This document shows positions 1-10,799 of a stretch of DNA of 64,000 nt, in pieces. The notes beneath the pieces were generated by a model. It was not told the DNA's origin. It searched no databases and saw only the letters and a list, made by a program, of their open reading frames with translations. Source of the stretch: Coptis chinensis. Lineage: Eukaryota; Streptophyta; Magnoliopsida; Ranunculales; Ranunculaceae. How positions within the stretch are numbered: position 1 is the stretch's first letter; the number at the start of each line of letters is the position of its first letter. Where the stretch lies: positions 14,960,001 through 15,024,000 of the forward strand of contig CM027380.1 in assembly GCA_015680905.1 (NCBI GenBank), read 5' to 3'. Both the position numbers and the translations under genes were made by a program.

Positions 1-87
1 AAACATGGATTGCACAACATGGCACTTTTATTGATAAAATTTCTTTAACAAATAAGTGTTCCAAGGGTGTGGTAATGGTTTCCCTTC

Positions 88-774
88 TTAGGTTTTGATC
101 CAGTACGCTCTATTGCCGACGACGCGTTCCACTATGTACAAACCCTTCCATGTTGGTGCTAGCTTAAAGTCATCTTGAGTCTTTTTCAGAACTAGGTCAC
201 CAGGTTGAAAGGATCGAGGATTGACTCGCTTATTGTATAACTTCTTTAGAGTCTGATGGTAGGATGCCACTCTGATGGCAGCCAAGTCGCGGCGTTCTTC
301 CAGTAAGTCGACCTCTCGAGCTAGGACGGAGTCATTTTGTCCAGATTCGACGAGTTCTAACCGAGTCGTGGTGAATGTCAGTTCTGTAGGAATAACGGCC
401 TCCGTTCCATAACATAGTGAAAATGGCGACTCGCCTGTGCTAGAGCGAGCTGTTATTTGGTAAGCCCATAAGATGTTTTCCAACTGATTTGGCCATTGAC
501 TCTTGTTCTTTTCAATCTTCTTCTTCAAATTTTCCAAAATTGCTTTGTTGCTAGCTTCTGCTTGGCCATTGCTCTGGGTGTACTGGGGAGTGGAAAATGC
601 ATGAACGATCTTCCACTTGGCCAGAAACTCCTTGACTATTTTTTCCTTGAACTGGGAACCGTTGTCCATCACCAGTGTGTGTGTGGCAAGCCAAATATGG
701 TGATGATGTGTGTTCAGATGAAGTTTCTGACGTGTGACTCTTTGACATGAGCTAAGGGAATTGCTTTGACCCAC
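88..774 (-). pseudogene. Tat copy 1 integrase, core and C-terminal part
   Basis: This would join retrotransposon cDNA to host DNA. The reading frame carries the second catalytic Asp in LVMDNGSQF, the TPQYTQSNGQAEASN stretch holding the catalytic Glu, and the C-terminal RFxPGDLVL-type segment (NPRSFQPGDLVLKK) usual in plant Ty3/gypsy integrases. The N-terminal HHCC zinc module and first catalytic Asp should lie at about 775-1020 on the same strand, where the frame is broken. The apparent start Met is therefore not a real protein start. The family is clear and the copy is non-functional. Confidence 0.85.
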
Positions 775-1018
775 TTAGTAAAGTAATCAGTTGCGGCTAA
801 GACAAACCGAAAGCCAATGCTTTTTTACGGGATGAATGGTCCCATGATATCCATGCCCCACATGTGAAATGGCCAAGGGCTTACAATGTTGATTAACTCG
901 CGAGCTGGCTGGATGATATTGTGGCAAAAAATCTGGCATTTAATGCACTTAAGTACGTATTTTTTGGCATCTACTTGCATTCGTGGCCAGAAGTATCCCT
1001 GGGAGATCGCTTTGTGAG

Positions 1019-1729
1019 CTAAGGAGCGACCTCCAGCATGGTTTCCGCATTCGCGCCCTCATGGATTTCTGCAAAAATCAACTGACCTTGTTCTGGGCTT
1101 ATGGACCTCAAGTGAGGTCCGCCAGCAGACTTTCTAAATAATTTGTTGTTAATTAGGCAGTAATGACATGCCTGATATTGAACTTGGCTGGCTTTGGTAC
1201 GTTCTTTTGGGATTGTACCATGTTGGATGTACTCTATGAGGGGTTGCATCCATATTTGACTCATCTGACTGTCAGAGAGTGGACACAGGTCGTTGATTTC
1301 ATGGATGTGTTCGGTTTGGTATGCAGGTCGGTTAATTACTTCGATGAGTAATTGTCTAGGGGCGCAGTTTGGTGTTTGAGTAGCCAGATAAGCTAAACTG
1401 TCTGTGTGACGGTTCTCGTCACGCAAGAAGTGGTGTATGGTGGCTTTCTTAAAAGAATGAAGTAACTGATAAACAACTTGAAGGTATCTAGAAAGGTTAT
1501 CTTCATGGGTAGTGCACTCTTTAGCAATCTGGCGAACAACCAGTTGCGAGTCACTAAAGACTTGAAGTTTTTGTACACCAAGCTGTAGCGCCATTCTGAG
1601 CCCCATGATTAGTGCCTCGTTGTTAGAGGTCGCGAAGTCAATGCAAACTGACTTCTCAACTGTAGTTCCCTCTGGGGATACTAAGACGACTCCGATTCCA
1701 CTTCCTCCAGGATTGCTAGAACCATCCAC
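1019..1729 (-). pseudogene. Tat copy 1 archaeal-like RNase H (aRH)
   Basis: This is the second RNase H domain, between the ordinary RNase H and integrase. Recognisable pieces are MDGSSNPGGSGIGVVL (first acidic residue), SNNEA (Glu region), FSDSQLVVRQI (second Asp) and RDENRHTDSLAYLA (last Asp region). In this family the domain degrades RNA in the RNA:DNA hybrid. The frame then runs on into the linker that precedes the integrase zinc module. A dual RNase H is the diagnostic feature of Tat-lineage elements. The frame has no start of its own; it is part of a polyprotein. Confidence 0.85.
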
Positions 1730-1753
1730 AAAGAGTAACCAGATGGACCTGTC

Positions 1754-3250
1754 CTATTTTTTAATGGAAGGGATGTCTGTGTCTAGTTCCCAATTCAGGT
1801 TGTCAACGGGAAAATCTGCTAGGAAATCTGCAATGACCTGCTCTTTCTGAGAGGTGCGCGGGACAAACTCGATGTGATGTTCCTCGAGTTCTTTTTCCCA
1901 TATTGCCATGTGAGTTATCTTGTTTTCTTTAAGAAGGATCTTATTCAGTGGGAGGTCGGTGAGTACTTTGATTGGATGTGCTTGAAAATAAGGCCTGAAC
2001 TTCCTTGCAGAATATAGCAATGCGAGTACTGCTCTTTCAATGTAAGAGTAGTTCTTTTCAGCTGGTGTTAATGTCTTACTTGTGAAGTAGATCGGCTTCT
2101 CGGAGTTGTTGTCCTCTTTGAAGAGAACCAAATTGATAACAAAGTCTGACACCGCCAGGTAAAGCCCCAACGTTTCACCATCTGTTGGTTTAGCTAGGAC
2201 GGGCGGTGTTGTCAGGTACTCTTTGAGAGTAGAGAACGCTTGGTGGCACTAGTCGTTCCATGAGCATTGTTCTTCCTTTTTAAGAAGCTATAGGAAAGGT
2301 CGGCATTTGTCTGACGCCCTTGATATGAATCAGTTGAGTGCTGCAACCATTCCAGATAGTTTCTGTATTTGTTTATTTGTCTTTGGATTAGGCATGTCCA
2401 AGAACACTCGCATCTGGTCTGGATTGGCCTCAATCCCTCGTTGTGATACCTGATACCCAAGAAACTTCCCGGAGGACGCTCCAAAAAGGCATTTTCGAGG
2501 GATTCAAACTTCATCCGAAGTTCGGTAAACCGAGAACGCCTGCTCAAGGTGAGTGAGGTGGTCGACCACTTTCTTGCTCTTGACCACCATGTCATTAATA
2601 TAAACTTCCATGGTGTCCCCCAACATGTCCTGGAACATGTCAGTGACGAGCCGTTGGTAGGTAGCTCCTGCGTTCTTGAGGCCGAACGGGAGGACCTTGT
2701 AGAAATAGATTCCCTATTTTGTGAGGAACGAAGTTTTCTCCTGATCTTCTTCTGCGAGTAGGATCTGGTTGTACCCACTGTATGCATCCATAAATGACAA
2801 GAGTTCGTGGCCACAGGTCTGGTCCACAAGTCAGTCGATTCTAGGTAAAAGGAAGCTATCTTTAGGCGTTTCCTGGTTGACATTAGTAAAGTCGACGCAA
2901 AGGCGAACTGTGCCGTTCTTTTTTGGGACTGCTACTATGTTAGCAATCCAGTCTGGGTAATTGACCTTCCAGATGAAACTGACTTGCTTGAGTTTGTCGA
3001 CCTCATCATTGATTGTTTTTTGAAATCTTAGGGATAATTTCCGAGGTTGTTGCCGAACTGGTCTAGCATTAGGGTTGACATTTAACCTATGACATGCAAC
3101 ACTAGGATCTATACCAGGCACATCGATGTACGACCAAGCGAAGACATCTTTATTCATTGATAAAAAGTTTACAAGTTGGGCTTTGAGTGTAGGGTCAAGG
3201 TTTGCCCCCACATAAACGAACTTGGGATTGTCTTCTGTTCCTAAGTTCAC
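1754..3250 (-). pseudogene. Tat copy 1 reverse transcriptase and RNase H
   Basis: The reverse transcriptase spans 2212-3250 and the first RNase H 1754-2170 on the minus strand, over several frames. Visible RT motifs include VAVPKKNGTVRLCVDFTNVN (2831-3250 frame). The polymerase motif reads YINDM at 2588-2602, where YVDDM or YIDDM is expected, so the first catalytic Asp is Asn (codon AAT at 2594-2596). The RNase H has YFTSKTLTPAEKNYSYIERA and ends in IADFLADFP. The broken frame and lost Asp indicate a dead enzyme. Confidence 0.85.
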
Positions 3251-3691
3251 TCACTCTCTTTCTTCAGTTTGAATTGCTGCTTTTGAAGGTGAAGCGACCT
3301 CTGGGGAACTGGTCTTTGGTGGTGATTTGTCATTCTTAGGAATGGAGGTCTTGGCAACAAGAGTTGGAGCGATCTCTGTGGTTACGACAACAGGGGCTGA
3401 TACGTCCGCTGTGGTCATGACAATAGGGGCTTGTGCGACTTCTGGAATCTGTACTAGTGAACTAACAAGTATTGGAGCGACCTCTGGGGTGCTGATTGGT
3501 GGATTAACAAGTGTCGGGGCGACCTCTGGGGTCCTGGCTGGTGGATTAACAGGAACTGGGGTGACCTCTGGGGTCCTGACTGACGAATGGACGTTTTTTA
3601 TGAAGCCCCCAGCGTTCTGCTTTAGTGCTTTGTTCTTGACTTCAGTGACTAAATCTTTGGTCATCATGTAGCTGGTGGGCTCGCTCCTCAT
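3251..3691 (-). pseudogene. Tat copy 1 Pro/Val-rich linker with short repeats
   Basis: This frame lies between the protease and the reverse transcriptase of Tat copy 1. It has a low-complexity series of about 15-residue units built on TPEVAP and VNPP (for example ARTPEVAPTLVNPPIS). The same periodicity is visible in the DNA at 3440-3570, where segments like ggggcgacctctggggt recur. It looks like an expanded polyprotein linker and not an enzyme. It probably grew by tandem duplication of a 45-50 bp unit. Confidence 0.6.
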
Positions 3692-3730
3692 ACTAATAGA
3701 CGGGACAACAGACTTGTTCGCTGAGAGGAT

Positions 3731-4150
3731 CTAATTGCAGTGATAAGCCTCGAGCTGATTGCTGCAAAGCTCCATCACACCCCTAGGGCCAGGAAAACGG
3801 AGCACCTGATGTAGTGTGGACGGTATGGCTTGCATTTGGTGGATCCAACGCCATCCTAGGATGGCATTATAGGACGATTGGATGTCTAGAATGCTGAAAT
3901 GCGTATTAAAGCTGACTTTGTCTTCCCTGGATCCAACAGAAATTGGGGGTATGATGTCACCAATTGGGCCGGCTCTGGAGCCATTGAACCCATAGAGAGG
4001 AGTTATTGGATCTATGAAGACCAATTTAGGTAGGTTCATCTCTTTGATAGTATGGTAGAACAAGATGTCACACGAACTACTAGGATCTATCAGGACACAT
4101 TTGACTGTCCAGTCGCTGATTTTGACATGGACAACTAGTGCATCATTGTG
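3731..4150 (-). pseudogene. Tat copy 1 aspartic protease region
   Basis: Minus-strand sequence just right of 4063 encodes a DPSSSCDILFYHT-like stretch, the position of the retroviral-type D-[ST]-G-[ST] active site. The frame 3731-4063 continues with LYGFNGSRAGPIGDI and YNAILGWRWIHQM, the flap and C-terminal strands of plant Ty3/gypsy proteases. The enzyme would cut the Gag-Pol polyprotein. The active-site triplet looks degenerate (DPSS), as is common in old copies. Confidence 0.7.
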
Positions 4151-4234
4151 AGGGAGGCAAACCTTGTTGAGGTCAGCCTCTGTGAAAGTTATATCACCTA
4201 AACTGTGACCTGAACTGCATGGGGCAGGTGCAGC

Positions 4235-5230
4235 CTATGAAGATAACTGGTATACTTCTTGGAGAGCGACTACACGTCTCCTTTTTTCTCTGGAGGATGC
4301 AACAGAATCATCTTGGAACGTGATCATATGTATCGTTTTGTCATTATCTCTGTCTGACGAGTGCTGACGGCACTCGTGGCGAGAACGGTCACTTGGGCGT
4401 CCTATGCTACAAGAGCGAGCTTGGACACTTTGGCGGTTATGGCGAGGTGGAGACCTACTCTGTTCCCTGCGAGCCATGAGCTTATGGCACAGGTCGCCAT
4501 CAGCGATATTGGCATAATGTTTGAGATACCCTGATTTGATGAGGTCTTGGAGGTAGTGCTTAAGCCCCCAGCACTCATCGGTCTCATGACACTTTGTTCG
4601 GTGGAAGGCATAGTAAGGCTTGCTAGGGCGATCCTCTGGTTGTCGTACGTCGGGTTGATAATATGCAGCTCGCTTGATCTTGTCCAGTATGTAACTGGGA
4701 GATCGGGTGAGTACAGGGAACTCAGGATTGTTGTTTGGTCCTCTGTTCCCAGTTTTCTGTCCTTGCTGTCTGGGTCGCTTTTTGAAGCTGGGTGGTCATC
4801 AGAGATTGTTGCCACCTTTTGTTCTTCTGAGAGGCCCTGACGCTTCAGGCCCTCTTGTAACTTGATGTACTTGTCAATGCGAGCGTATAGCACTATAGAG
4901 TGCAAGGCTTTGAATGTAGTGTGCCACATATTAACCAGGACATGTGCTGCCATCGTACATTGGAAAACATAGCTGGATGAAATCTAGAGGAGAAGCTCTA
5001 CTAAGTACCTCAGCAGCGAACGAGGACACGCGATATGTCTTCAGCATCTTTTGAACGATCTGGGTGGCGTCTTTCTTAACTACACTTTGGTCAATCCTTT
5101 GTGACAGTTCGTTAATCTGTTAATTAACCTCGTTGATACCGTCTTCTGCTATGGCACCAGGTGGATTTTGCGTGTCCACTTGCGCACGCAAAGCAACATT
5201 CTCTAGCCTGAGCAGGGTAATGTGCTCGTT
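4235..5230 (-). pseudogene. Tat copy 1 gag, degraded
   Basis: Gag would form the virus-like particle. Fragments are split over frames. At 4920-5060 (minus) there is an LSRASPLDFIQLCFPMYDGST-type gag entry, followed by a premature stop. At 4402-4953 comes ARIDKYIKLQEGLKRQGLSEE, and near 4540-4600 a CHETDECWGLKHYLQDLI-type C-terminal motif appears in another frame. The jump from gag entry to the KYIKLQE segment is shorter than expected, suggesting an internal deletion. Confidence is moderate because no frame is intact. Confidence 0.6.
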
Positions 5231-5353
5231 CATTGTACCTAACTAACCTGCCAAACTCTGGATTTGAGTTTCGAGGCTTGCCATGCTTTGTGGGCTTGAG
5301 GATTTTTCTTTTTGGTTTTGGGATTTGTGAAGTGGTTTCTCAAGAAATCGAGA

Positions 5354-5368
5354 CCACAGACGGCGCCA
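5354..5368 (-). other. Primer-binding site of Tat copy 1
   Basis: On the minus strand this reads TGGCGCCGTCTGTGG, the tRNA primer-binding sequence found just inside the 5' LTR of many plant Ty3/gypsy elements. It fixes the element as minus strand and places its 5' LTR to the right. Confidence 0.8.
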
Positions 5369-5377
5369 ATATAAAGG

Positions 5378-5575
5378 TGTATTTTAGTTATACCTTACAT
5401 ACAAGGTTAGAAGGAGAAAGAATTTGAATATAGGAAAGACCGAGTTCGTTGGTTGAGCGAACTGCTTACGTATCTATCTCTAGATTCTGGGGGGAGAGAA
5501 GAATCAAGTCTGGCGTAGTCCTTGTAGGGGGTATTTATAGCTGGTGAGCGTGGAGATCTAACCAACACGTGTACT
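5378..5575 (-). repeat. Inner part of the Tat copy 1 5' LTR
   Basis: The LTR begins about nine bases right of the primer-binding site, at TGTATTTTAG on the plus strand. A minus-strand TATA box (TATAAATAC, 5531-5539) sits in a sensible promoter position. The LTR is cut at 5575 by the copia element and resumes at 10318. The GTACT at 5571-5575 is the copia target duplication. Confidence 0.65.
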
Positions 5576-6075
5576 TGTTAAGGATCTACCCTAACCAACA
5601 CGATGAATTTAGAATCTAGAAAACTCAGAAGAAAGAAACAAATAAGAGGAACACACAGATATATGTGGTTAGGCAATTGCCTTAATCCACAAGCGCACCA
5701 CAATAATTCACTATTATCAAGAAGTAGTTACAAACACTAATATATCTCTCTCAATCAATCTCACACAAAGCACTCACAAAATAGCTTACCTAATTTGTAA
5801 TATATGCTCTCAAGTTTCTCTTTAATGTGTGATTATAAAACTCTAAGGATGGGGTCCTATTTATAGGCACCCATCGAATACAAGTCCTAAAGCAAAAGAG
5901 AAACCAAAACTGATTGAGATAAGGATCATGTGTAGTAGTTGGTTATGATAACCAAGTTTACTTATAGAGTCCTAGTACATAACCAAATCCATGAACTAAT
6001 GGTTATCAAAACCAAAACCGATTTGGATAAGGCTTCATGTGATGGCGGTTGCAATCAGACTCCAATAACATAACA
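5576..6075 (-). repeat. copia 3' LTR
   Basis: 500 bp, TGTTA...TAACA. It pairs with 9827-10312. The inner side carries the polypurine tract (minus-strand AAGTGGGAGAT, about 6076-6087). It holds 11 bp (plus strand near 5768) that are missing from the other LTR. Confidence 0.93.
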
Positions 6076-6099
6076 ATCTCCCACTTGGAGACTAATAAA

Positions 6100-6811
6100 C
6101 AAAGTAAGTTAACTGTACTCCTTGTATAACTGGTGCATCATGGTGTGCTTCAACAACGATCTGTAAGCTAGAAGACCCACTGAAGCTAGACACAACTTCA
6201 GTTTCTCAATAATCATTGTCTTTATCCACTGTGAGTCCCAGCTCACTGCAGTAGCTCCCACTGTAAAGACATAACTAGTACGTAGCGCCTTTCCTGCGAT
6301 CAACTTCACATGCAAAGTCTGTATCAATATATTTTTGCAAATACACATCACCCCTCACATAACATATGCATTCATCAGTAGTACCTCTTAGATACCGTAA
6401 TATCCACTTCACTTCCTCCCAGTGTTGCTTTCCAGGATCACTAAGAAATCTGCTCACAACTCCCACTGCTTGAGCAATGTCTGGTCTCGTGCAAACCATT
6501 GCATACATTAGATTTCCAATGGCTAAGGCATATGGTACCTTAGCCTTGAAATCTATGTCTTTCTGGGTTTTGGGAGATTGCTCCTTAGATAACCAAAAGT
6601 GACTACCCAAGGGAGTGCTAACAGGTTTAGCATCACTCATGTTGAACTTTCGAATGACACGTTCAACATAATCAACCTGAGACAATGTCAAAGTTCCCTT
6701 CTCCTTATCTCTACTGATTCTCATCCCAAGAATCTACTTAGCTGCACCCAGATCCTTCATAGCATATTAACTTGCCAACTGTTTCTTCAGATTTTTAATC
6801 TCATTCATATC
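6100..6811 (-). pseudogene. copia RNase H, degraded
   Basis: The frame at 6275-6724 shows the end of the RT connection and the start of RNase H: VSTPLGSHFWL, YALAIGNLMYAMVCTRPDIA and HWEEVKWILRYLRGT are hallmark copia strings. The RNase H catalytic segment, normally DADWAGD-like, reads IDTDFACEVDRRKG. The frame then breaks, and a remnant of the C-terminal part continues in another frame at 6109-6275. It would remove RNA from the hybrid; this copy is inactive. Confidence 0.85.
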
Positions 6812-7672
6812 TTACCCAGCTATCAACATATCTTCAACATATAGCAACAAAATAAGATAACTAGAATCAAACCTCTTGTAGTAACAACAATGATCAGCAT
6901 TGCACTTGAAGAAACTGTTCTTTTGTATGAAACCATCAAACTTCTTGTACCACTGTCTTGGTGCCTGTTTCAAACCGTACAAGCTCTTTTTCAACTTACA
7001 CACCATTTCCTCCTTACCATTCATGATGAAATCCTCCGGTTGGTGTATATAAATTTCTTTATCTAGGTCACCATGAAGAAATTCGGTCTTAACATCTAAC
7101 TGCTCTAGATGTAAACCTTCAGCTGCCACAATACCCAGAGTCATTTTGATAGTAGTAAGCTTCACCACTAAAGAAAATACATCAGTGTAGTCAATACTAT
7201 GCTTCTGTTGAAAACCTTTGACTACTAATCTGGCCTTGTACCTTTTAGAGCCATCATGCTCCTCTTTTACTCGGTATACCCATTTGTTATGCAAGGCCTT
7301 CTTTCCAATGGGTAATTTAGACAACTCCCATGTCTTAAATGTGATGATGGAGTCCATCTCATCTTTCATAGCAAGCTCCCGCTTGCTCGCATCCTCTACC
7401 TTCATTGCTTCATCATAGCATTGGGGTTCACCACCATCAGTAAGAAGCAAGTAAGTCACATAAGTGGATGTGGGATACTTTTGACTCGGCACATGTTGCC
7501 TAAAAGTCTTCCTAAGATCATTGGTCGGAGTTGGAGTCTGTGATGTAGCAACCTCATCACCACTTTCTGTGTTTGACTGTGGAACATCAAGAACTTTGTT
7601 GTTAGAGCGTGCCATGACTAACTTCAGTGTCTTCCAAGTCAACAAAGTTAGTCCCATTAACATGTGTGTCAT
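6812..7672 (-). pseudogene. copia reverse transcriptase, catalytic motif altered
   Basis: Copia-type RT would copy the element RNA into DNA. Recognisable strings are WVYRVKEEHDGSKRYKARLV, FLHGDLDKEIYIHQPEDF and KLKKSLYGLKQAPRQWYKKF. The end of the frame reads LLYVEDMLIAG, so the YVDD catalytic pair has become YVED (about 6830-6845). The conserved KARLVAKG also reads KARLVVKG, and an expected AFL reads EFL. The upstream Met is not a true start, since this is an internal piece of the polyprotein. Confidence 0.9.
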
Positions 7673-7751
7673 TTCTGTCTTTGTACATTATATTCTCATT
7701 GAATACCACATCTCTACTCCATATGATTTTTCGATTATGGTAATCCCAAAA

Positions 7752-8690
7752 TCAATAACCAAACTCATCACCACCATATCCAATGAATACACACTTCAGT
7801 GATTTAGGGTCAAGTTTACCCCTAGACTGATCATTGATATGCACATATGACACACATCCAAACACTTGCAAATAAGAGAGACTTACTTGCTTGTCGCCCC
7901 AGACCTCCTCAGGTAACCTGTGATCTAATGGAACTGATGGCCCATGGTTAATCAAGTAAGCTGCTGTACTAACTGCTTCGGCCCAAAATAGTTTCGGTGA
8001 TCTGCCTGTATACGCATGCATTGTGCACGCTCTGTCAATGACCTGTTCATTCTCTCAGCCACCCCATTCTGTTGAGGTGTCCCTGGCAGTGTCTTCTCCA
8101 TCTGAATACCATTTTCAGCACAGTACTCCTTGAAACCAGTATCATTGTACTCTCCACCATTATCAGATCTCAAACACCCTGTCTGATTTTCAACTATAGC
8201 TCTCCACTTCTTGAATACATCAAAAACCTCATATTTCTGCTTTAAGAAATAAACCCATACCTTTCTAGTAAAGTCATCAATGAAAGTCACAAAGTATGAC
8301 TTACCACCAAGAGAAGAGACAAATGAAGGACCCCACACATCTGTGTGAACCAACTCAAGCTTCTGCTGCTTTGGAGTTCTTCCCACTTTCTGAAAGCTAA
8401 CACACTTCTGCTTCCCATATACGCAGTTCTCACATAAGTCTATCCCAGTGGACTTCAAACCTGGTAGCTTTCCTTGTGAATGAAGGCTTTGCATTTTTTT
8501 TTCCACTCATATGGCCAAGTCTGCAATGCTATGTGTTTGGATCTTCTTTGTCATCAGCAACATCAACATAACCACAACCACTGGTGGTTAAATAAAGAGT
8601 ACCATCTTTCTTTCCACGTGCAACAAGCGATGCACCTTTTGCTACTTTCCAACTTTCACCTGTAAAATGGGTAGTGTAACCTTCACTTGC
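7752..8690 (-). pseudogene. copia pre-integrase and integrase, frameshifted
   Basis: The minus strand encodes the GAG-pre-integrase zinc region (HCRLGHMS, then LCENCVYGKQK) and the integrase core with HTDVWGPSFVSSLGGKSYFV, LRSDNGGEYN and PGTPQQNGVAERMNR, i.e. Asp, Asp and Glu all present. Damage seen: a TAG at about 8692-8694 where Gln is usual, a TAG at 8529-8531 where Trp is usual, a nine-T run at 8494-8502 where the frame changes, and a further frame change near 7980-8020. Both stops fit C-to-T or G-to-A decay. Confidence 0.88.
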
Positions 8691-8693
8691 TAG

Positions 8694-9764
8694 CTACCCT
8701 ACTGAGATTAGGTTTCTCCTCAAATCCGGAACATGCCTTACATCTTTTAGCTTCCATACAGATCCATCAATCTTGATCTGTACATTTCCATTACCAGCAA
8801 TGTTGCAAGGCTTGTTATCATCCTGATAGACTGTACCAAGATTACCTGGAACATAGTTTTCTATCATATCCTTATTTGAGGTCGCATGGAATGAAGCACC
8901 CGAGTCCAGCACCCAGGAGTCGTCTCTGCTCTCCATAGAACAAATTAATGCATCATCTAACACCTCAGCCACATTGGCTTCTTGGCGTTTCTTCTTTCCA
9001 TGTTTCTTACCTTTCTTCTTGGGCAACCGACAATCATAAGAGTAATGTCCTTTCTTGCCACAGTTATAGCAATCTATCTCGGATATATCAACTTGAGATT
9101 TTCCTTTGGATTTAGATCTGTTCTTATCATAATCCCTATATGAACTCCTACCCCTACTTTCAAAACTCAATGCAGACTCAGAAGTTGAAGCAACATCCGA
9201 TTTACTTCGGATCTCTTCGGTCAGTATCATACTAACTACATCATTGAACTTCAACTTAGTTTTACCTATAGAGCCACTGATGGTAGCAACTGTAGCTTTC
9301 CAGCTTGCTGGCATCTGACTAAGAATGGCCAAAGCTCTAACCTCATCACTAAAAGATATTTCAACAGACTCTAACTGATCCTTGGTCTCGTTGAACTTAT
9401 TGAGATGTTCCTTGAACGAATCTCCTTCAGACATCCTTAAAGTAAAGAGCTTTATAATAAGATGCACCTTATTAGCAGAAGAGGGTTGTTCATACATAGC
9501 AGAGAGAGCATTCATGAGATCCACAGTGGTCTTCTCAGTCTTGATATTTAATGCTATTGACTTCCCCAGAGATAACCGAATTGTACCAAGTGCCTTTCTA
9601 TCAAGCAGGTTCCAAACATCCACAACCATTGCTTCAGATTTGGATCCCATCAATGGAAGATATAGATCTTTCTGATATAGATGATCTTTAATTTGCATCT
9701 TCCAAAATTCAAAATTTGTTCCGTCAAACTTTTCGATCTTCAGCTTTCCTTCGTCATTCGCCAT
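8694..9764 (-). pseudogene. copia gag and protease
   Basis: The frame opens at the first ATG after the primer-binding site (9762-9764). The N-terminal MANDEGKLKIEKFDGTNF starts the UBN2-type capsid domain (about residues 1-200). A CCHC zinc knuckle follows (CYNCGKKGHYSYDC, about residue 230) with basic flanks. The aspartic protease begins at WVLDSGASFHAT (about residue 285). It ends at a premature TAG after RRNLISVG. Gag would coat RNA and the protease would cut the polyprotein. This is the only long intact frame in the element. Confidence 0.9.
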
Positions 9765-9812
9765 TGCTTACACAGGAACAATCAATACCCAAGATCCACA
9801 GTAAAACCTTAC

Positions 9813-9824
9813 GCTCCGATACCA
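9813..9824 (-). other. copia primer-binding site
   Basis: Minus strand TGGTATCGGAGC, one base from the classical TGGTATCAGAGC complementary to initiator Met tRNA. It lies two bases inside the 5' LTR. Confidence 0.9.
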
Positions 9825-9826
9825 TT

Positions 9827-10312
9827 TGTTAGAGATCTACCCCAACCAACACGACGAATTTAGAATCTAGAAAACTCAGAAGAAATAAACAAAGAAGAGG
9901 AACACACAGATATACGTGGTTAGGCAATTGCCTTAATCCACAAGCACACCACAATTCACTATTATCAAGAAGTAGTTACAAACACTAATATCTCTCTCTC
10001 AATCAATTTCACACAAAATAGCTCACCTAATTTGTATTATATGCTCTCAAGTTTCTCTCTAATGTGTGATTATAAAACTCTAAGGATAGGGTCCTATTTA
10101 TAGGCTCCCATCGAATACAAATCCTAAAGCAAAAGGAAAACTAAAACTGATTGAGATAAGAATCATGTGCAGTAGTTGGTTATGATAACCAACTCCACTT
10201 ATAGAGTCTTAGTACATAACCAAATTCATGAACTAATGGTTATCAAAACCAAAACCGATTTGGATAAGGTTTCATGTGCTGGCGGTTGCAATCTGACTCC
10301 AATAACATAACA
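9827..10312 (-). repeat. copia 5' LTR
   Basis: 486 bp, TGTTA...TAACA, matching 5576-6075 and followed by the target duplication GTACT at 10313-10317. As the 5' LTR on the minus strand it would hold the element promoter. Confidence 0.93.
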
Positions 10313-10317
10313 GTACT

Positions 10318-10653
10318 GACAAACACAAATGTATGGTTGAGATTGAGAAGGAGTATATGAATGGTGTTGGTAGGAATTCTGTAATGATGGTGAGTGGTTG
10401 CAGTGGTTCGTAATTTGCGGAGACAGCATGTGTAAATACGGCCTTGGCAATGATTGCTTCTCGAAGATATGATGTGTCACGGATCAGATCGCTCTGCGTG
10501 AGAATGTGCGAGTCAATCTGTTCTGGAGTGATCTCGTAGCTCGGGGGTATGAGCTGATGATGTAGGTTGCTTTGAATGCATCTCGGATAAGTGTGGTATT
10601 TCTGCTATGCTGGACACGTGCTTGATATTTCTGAATGAGAATATCACTCTTTC
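10318..10653 (-). repeat. Outer part of the Tat copy 1 5' LTR (inferred)
   Basis: If the copia element is removed, the Tat LTR continues here from 5575. The right edge is set where the minus strand starts TGTGAAAGAG, a normal LTR start, giving an LTR of about 534 bp. This is an inference: the partner LTR is outside the window and no target duplication can be tested. Confidence 0.4.
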
Positions 10654-10716
10654 ACAATCGTCATTAAGAATTAAAAATAATTTTCCTTTTTAATTCGTTG
10701 ATTATGAGAAAACTCA

Positions 10717-10799
10717 TATATTGGTACTGTTTAAAGAACGTTTAAAGAACTATTGGTATATTGGTACTGTTTAAAGAACGTTTAAAGAACTATTGGTAT
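10717..10799. repeat. Two-copy 40 bp tandem repeat
   Basis: The unit containing ttggtactgtttaaagaacg occurs twice without change, with period 40 (starts near 10721 and 10761). Each unit itself holds a doubled gtttaaagaac. It lies in AT-rich intergenic DNA right of the Tat LTR. Outside it, 10654-11411 shows no gene; it is AT-rich with homopolymers. Confidence 0.8.

Larger units (their letters stand above)
5576..10312 (-). mobile_element. Complete Ty1/copia retrotransposon nested in the Tat LTR
   Basis: LTRs at 5576-6075 and 9827-10312 both start TGTTA and end TAACA, and are flanked by the 5 bp duplication GTACT (5571-5575 and 10313-10317). The order on the minus strand is 5' LTR, initiator-Met-tRNA primer-binding site, gag, protease, integrase, reverse transcriptase, RNase H, polypurine tract, 3' LTR. 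Integrase before RT is the copia order. Total length is 4737 bp. Gag most resembles Tork/Tnt1-type elements. The LTRs differ at roughly 30 positions plus an 11 bp indel by eye, so the insertion is not recent. The pol frame is broken. Confidence 0.95.
1..10653 (-). mobile_element. Ty3/gypsy LTR retrotransposon, Tat lineage (copy 1, partial)
   Basis: Going right to left (the sense direction) the order is 5' LTR, primer-binding site, gag, protease, reverse transcriptase, RNase H, a second RNase H of the archaeal-like type, then integrase. The second RNase H before integrase marks the Tat lineage. The 3' region and 3' LTR lie left of the window. The 5' LTR is split by a complete copia element at 5576-10312. 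The inner LTR edge is about 5378; the outer edge is inferred at about 10653, where the minus strand starts TGTGAAAGAG, and cannot be confirmed without the other LTR. All ORFs carry stops or frameshifts. Confidence 0.85.
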
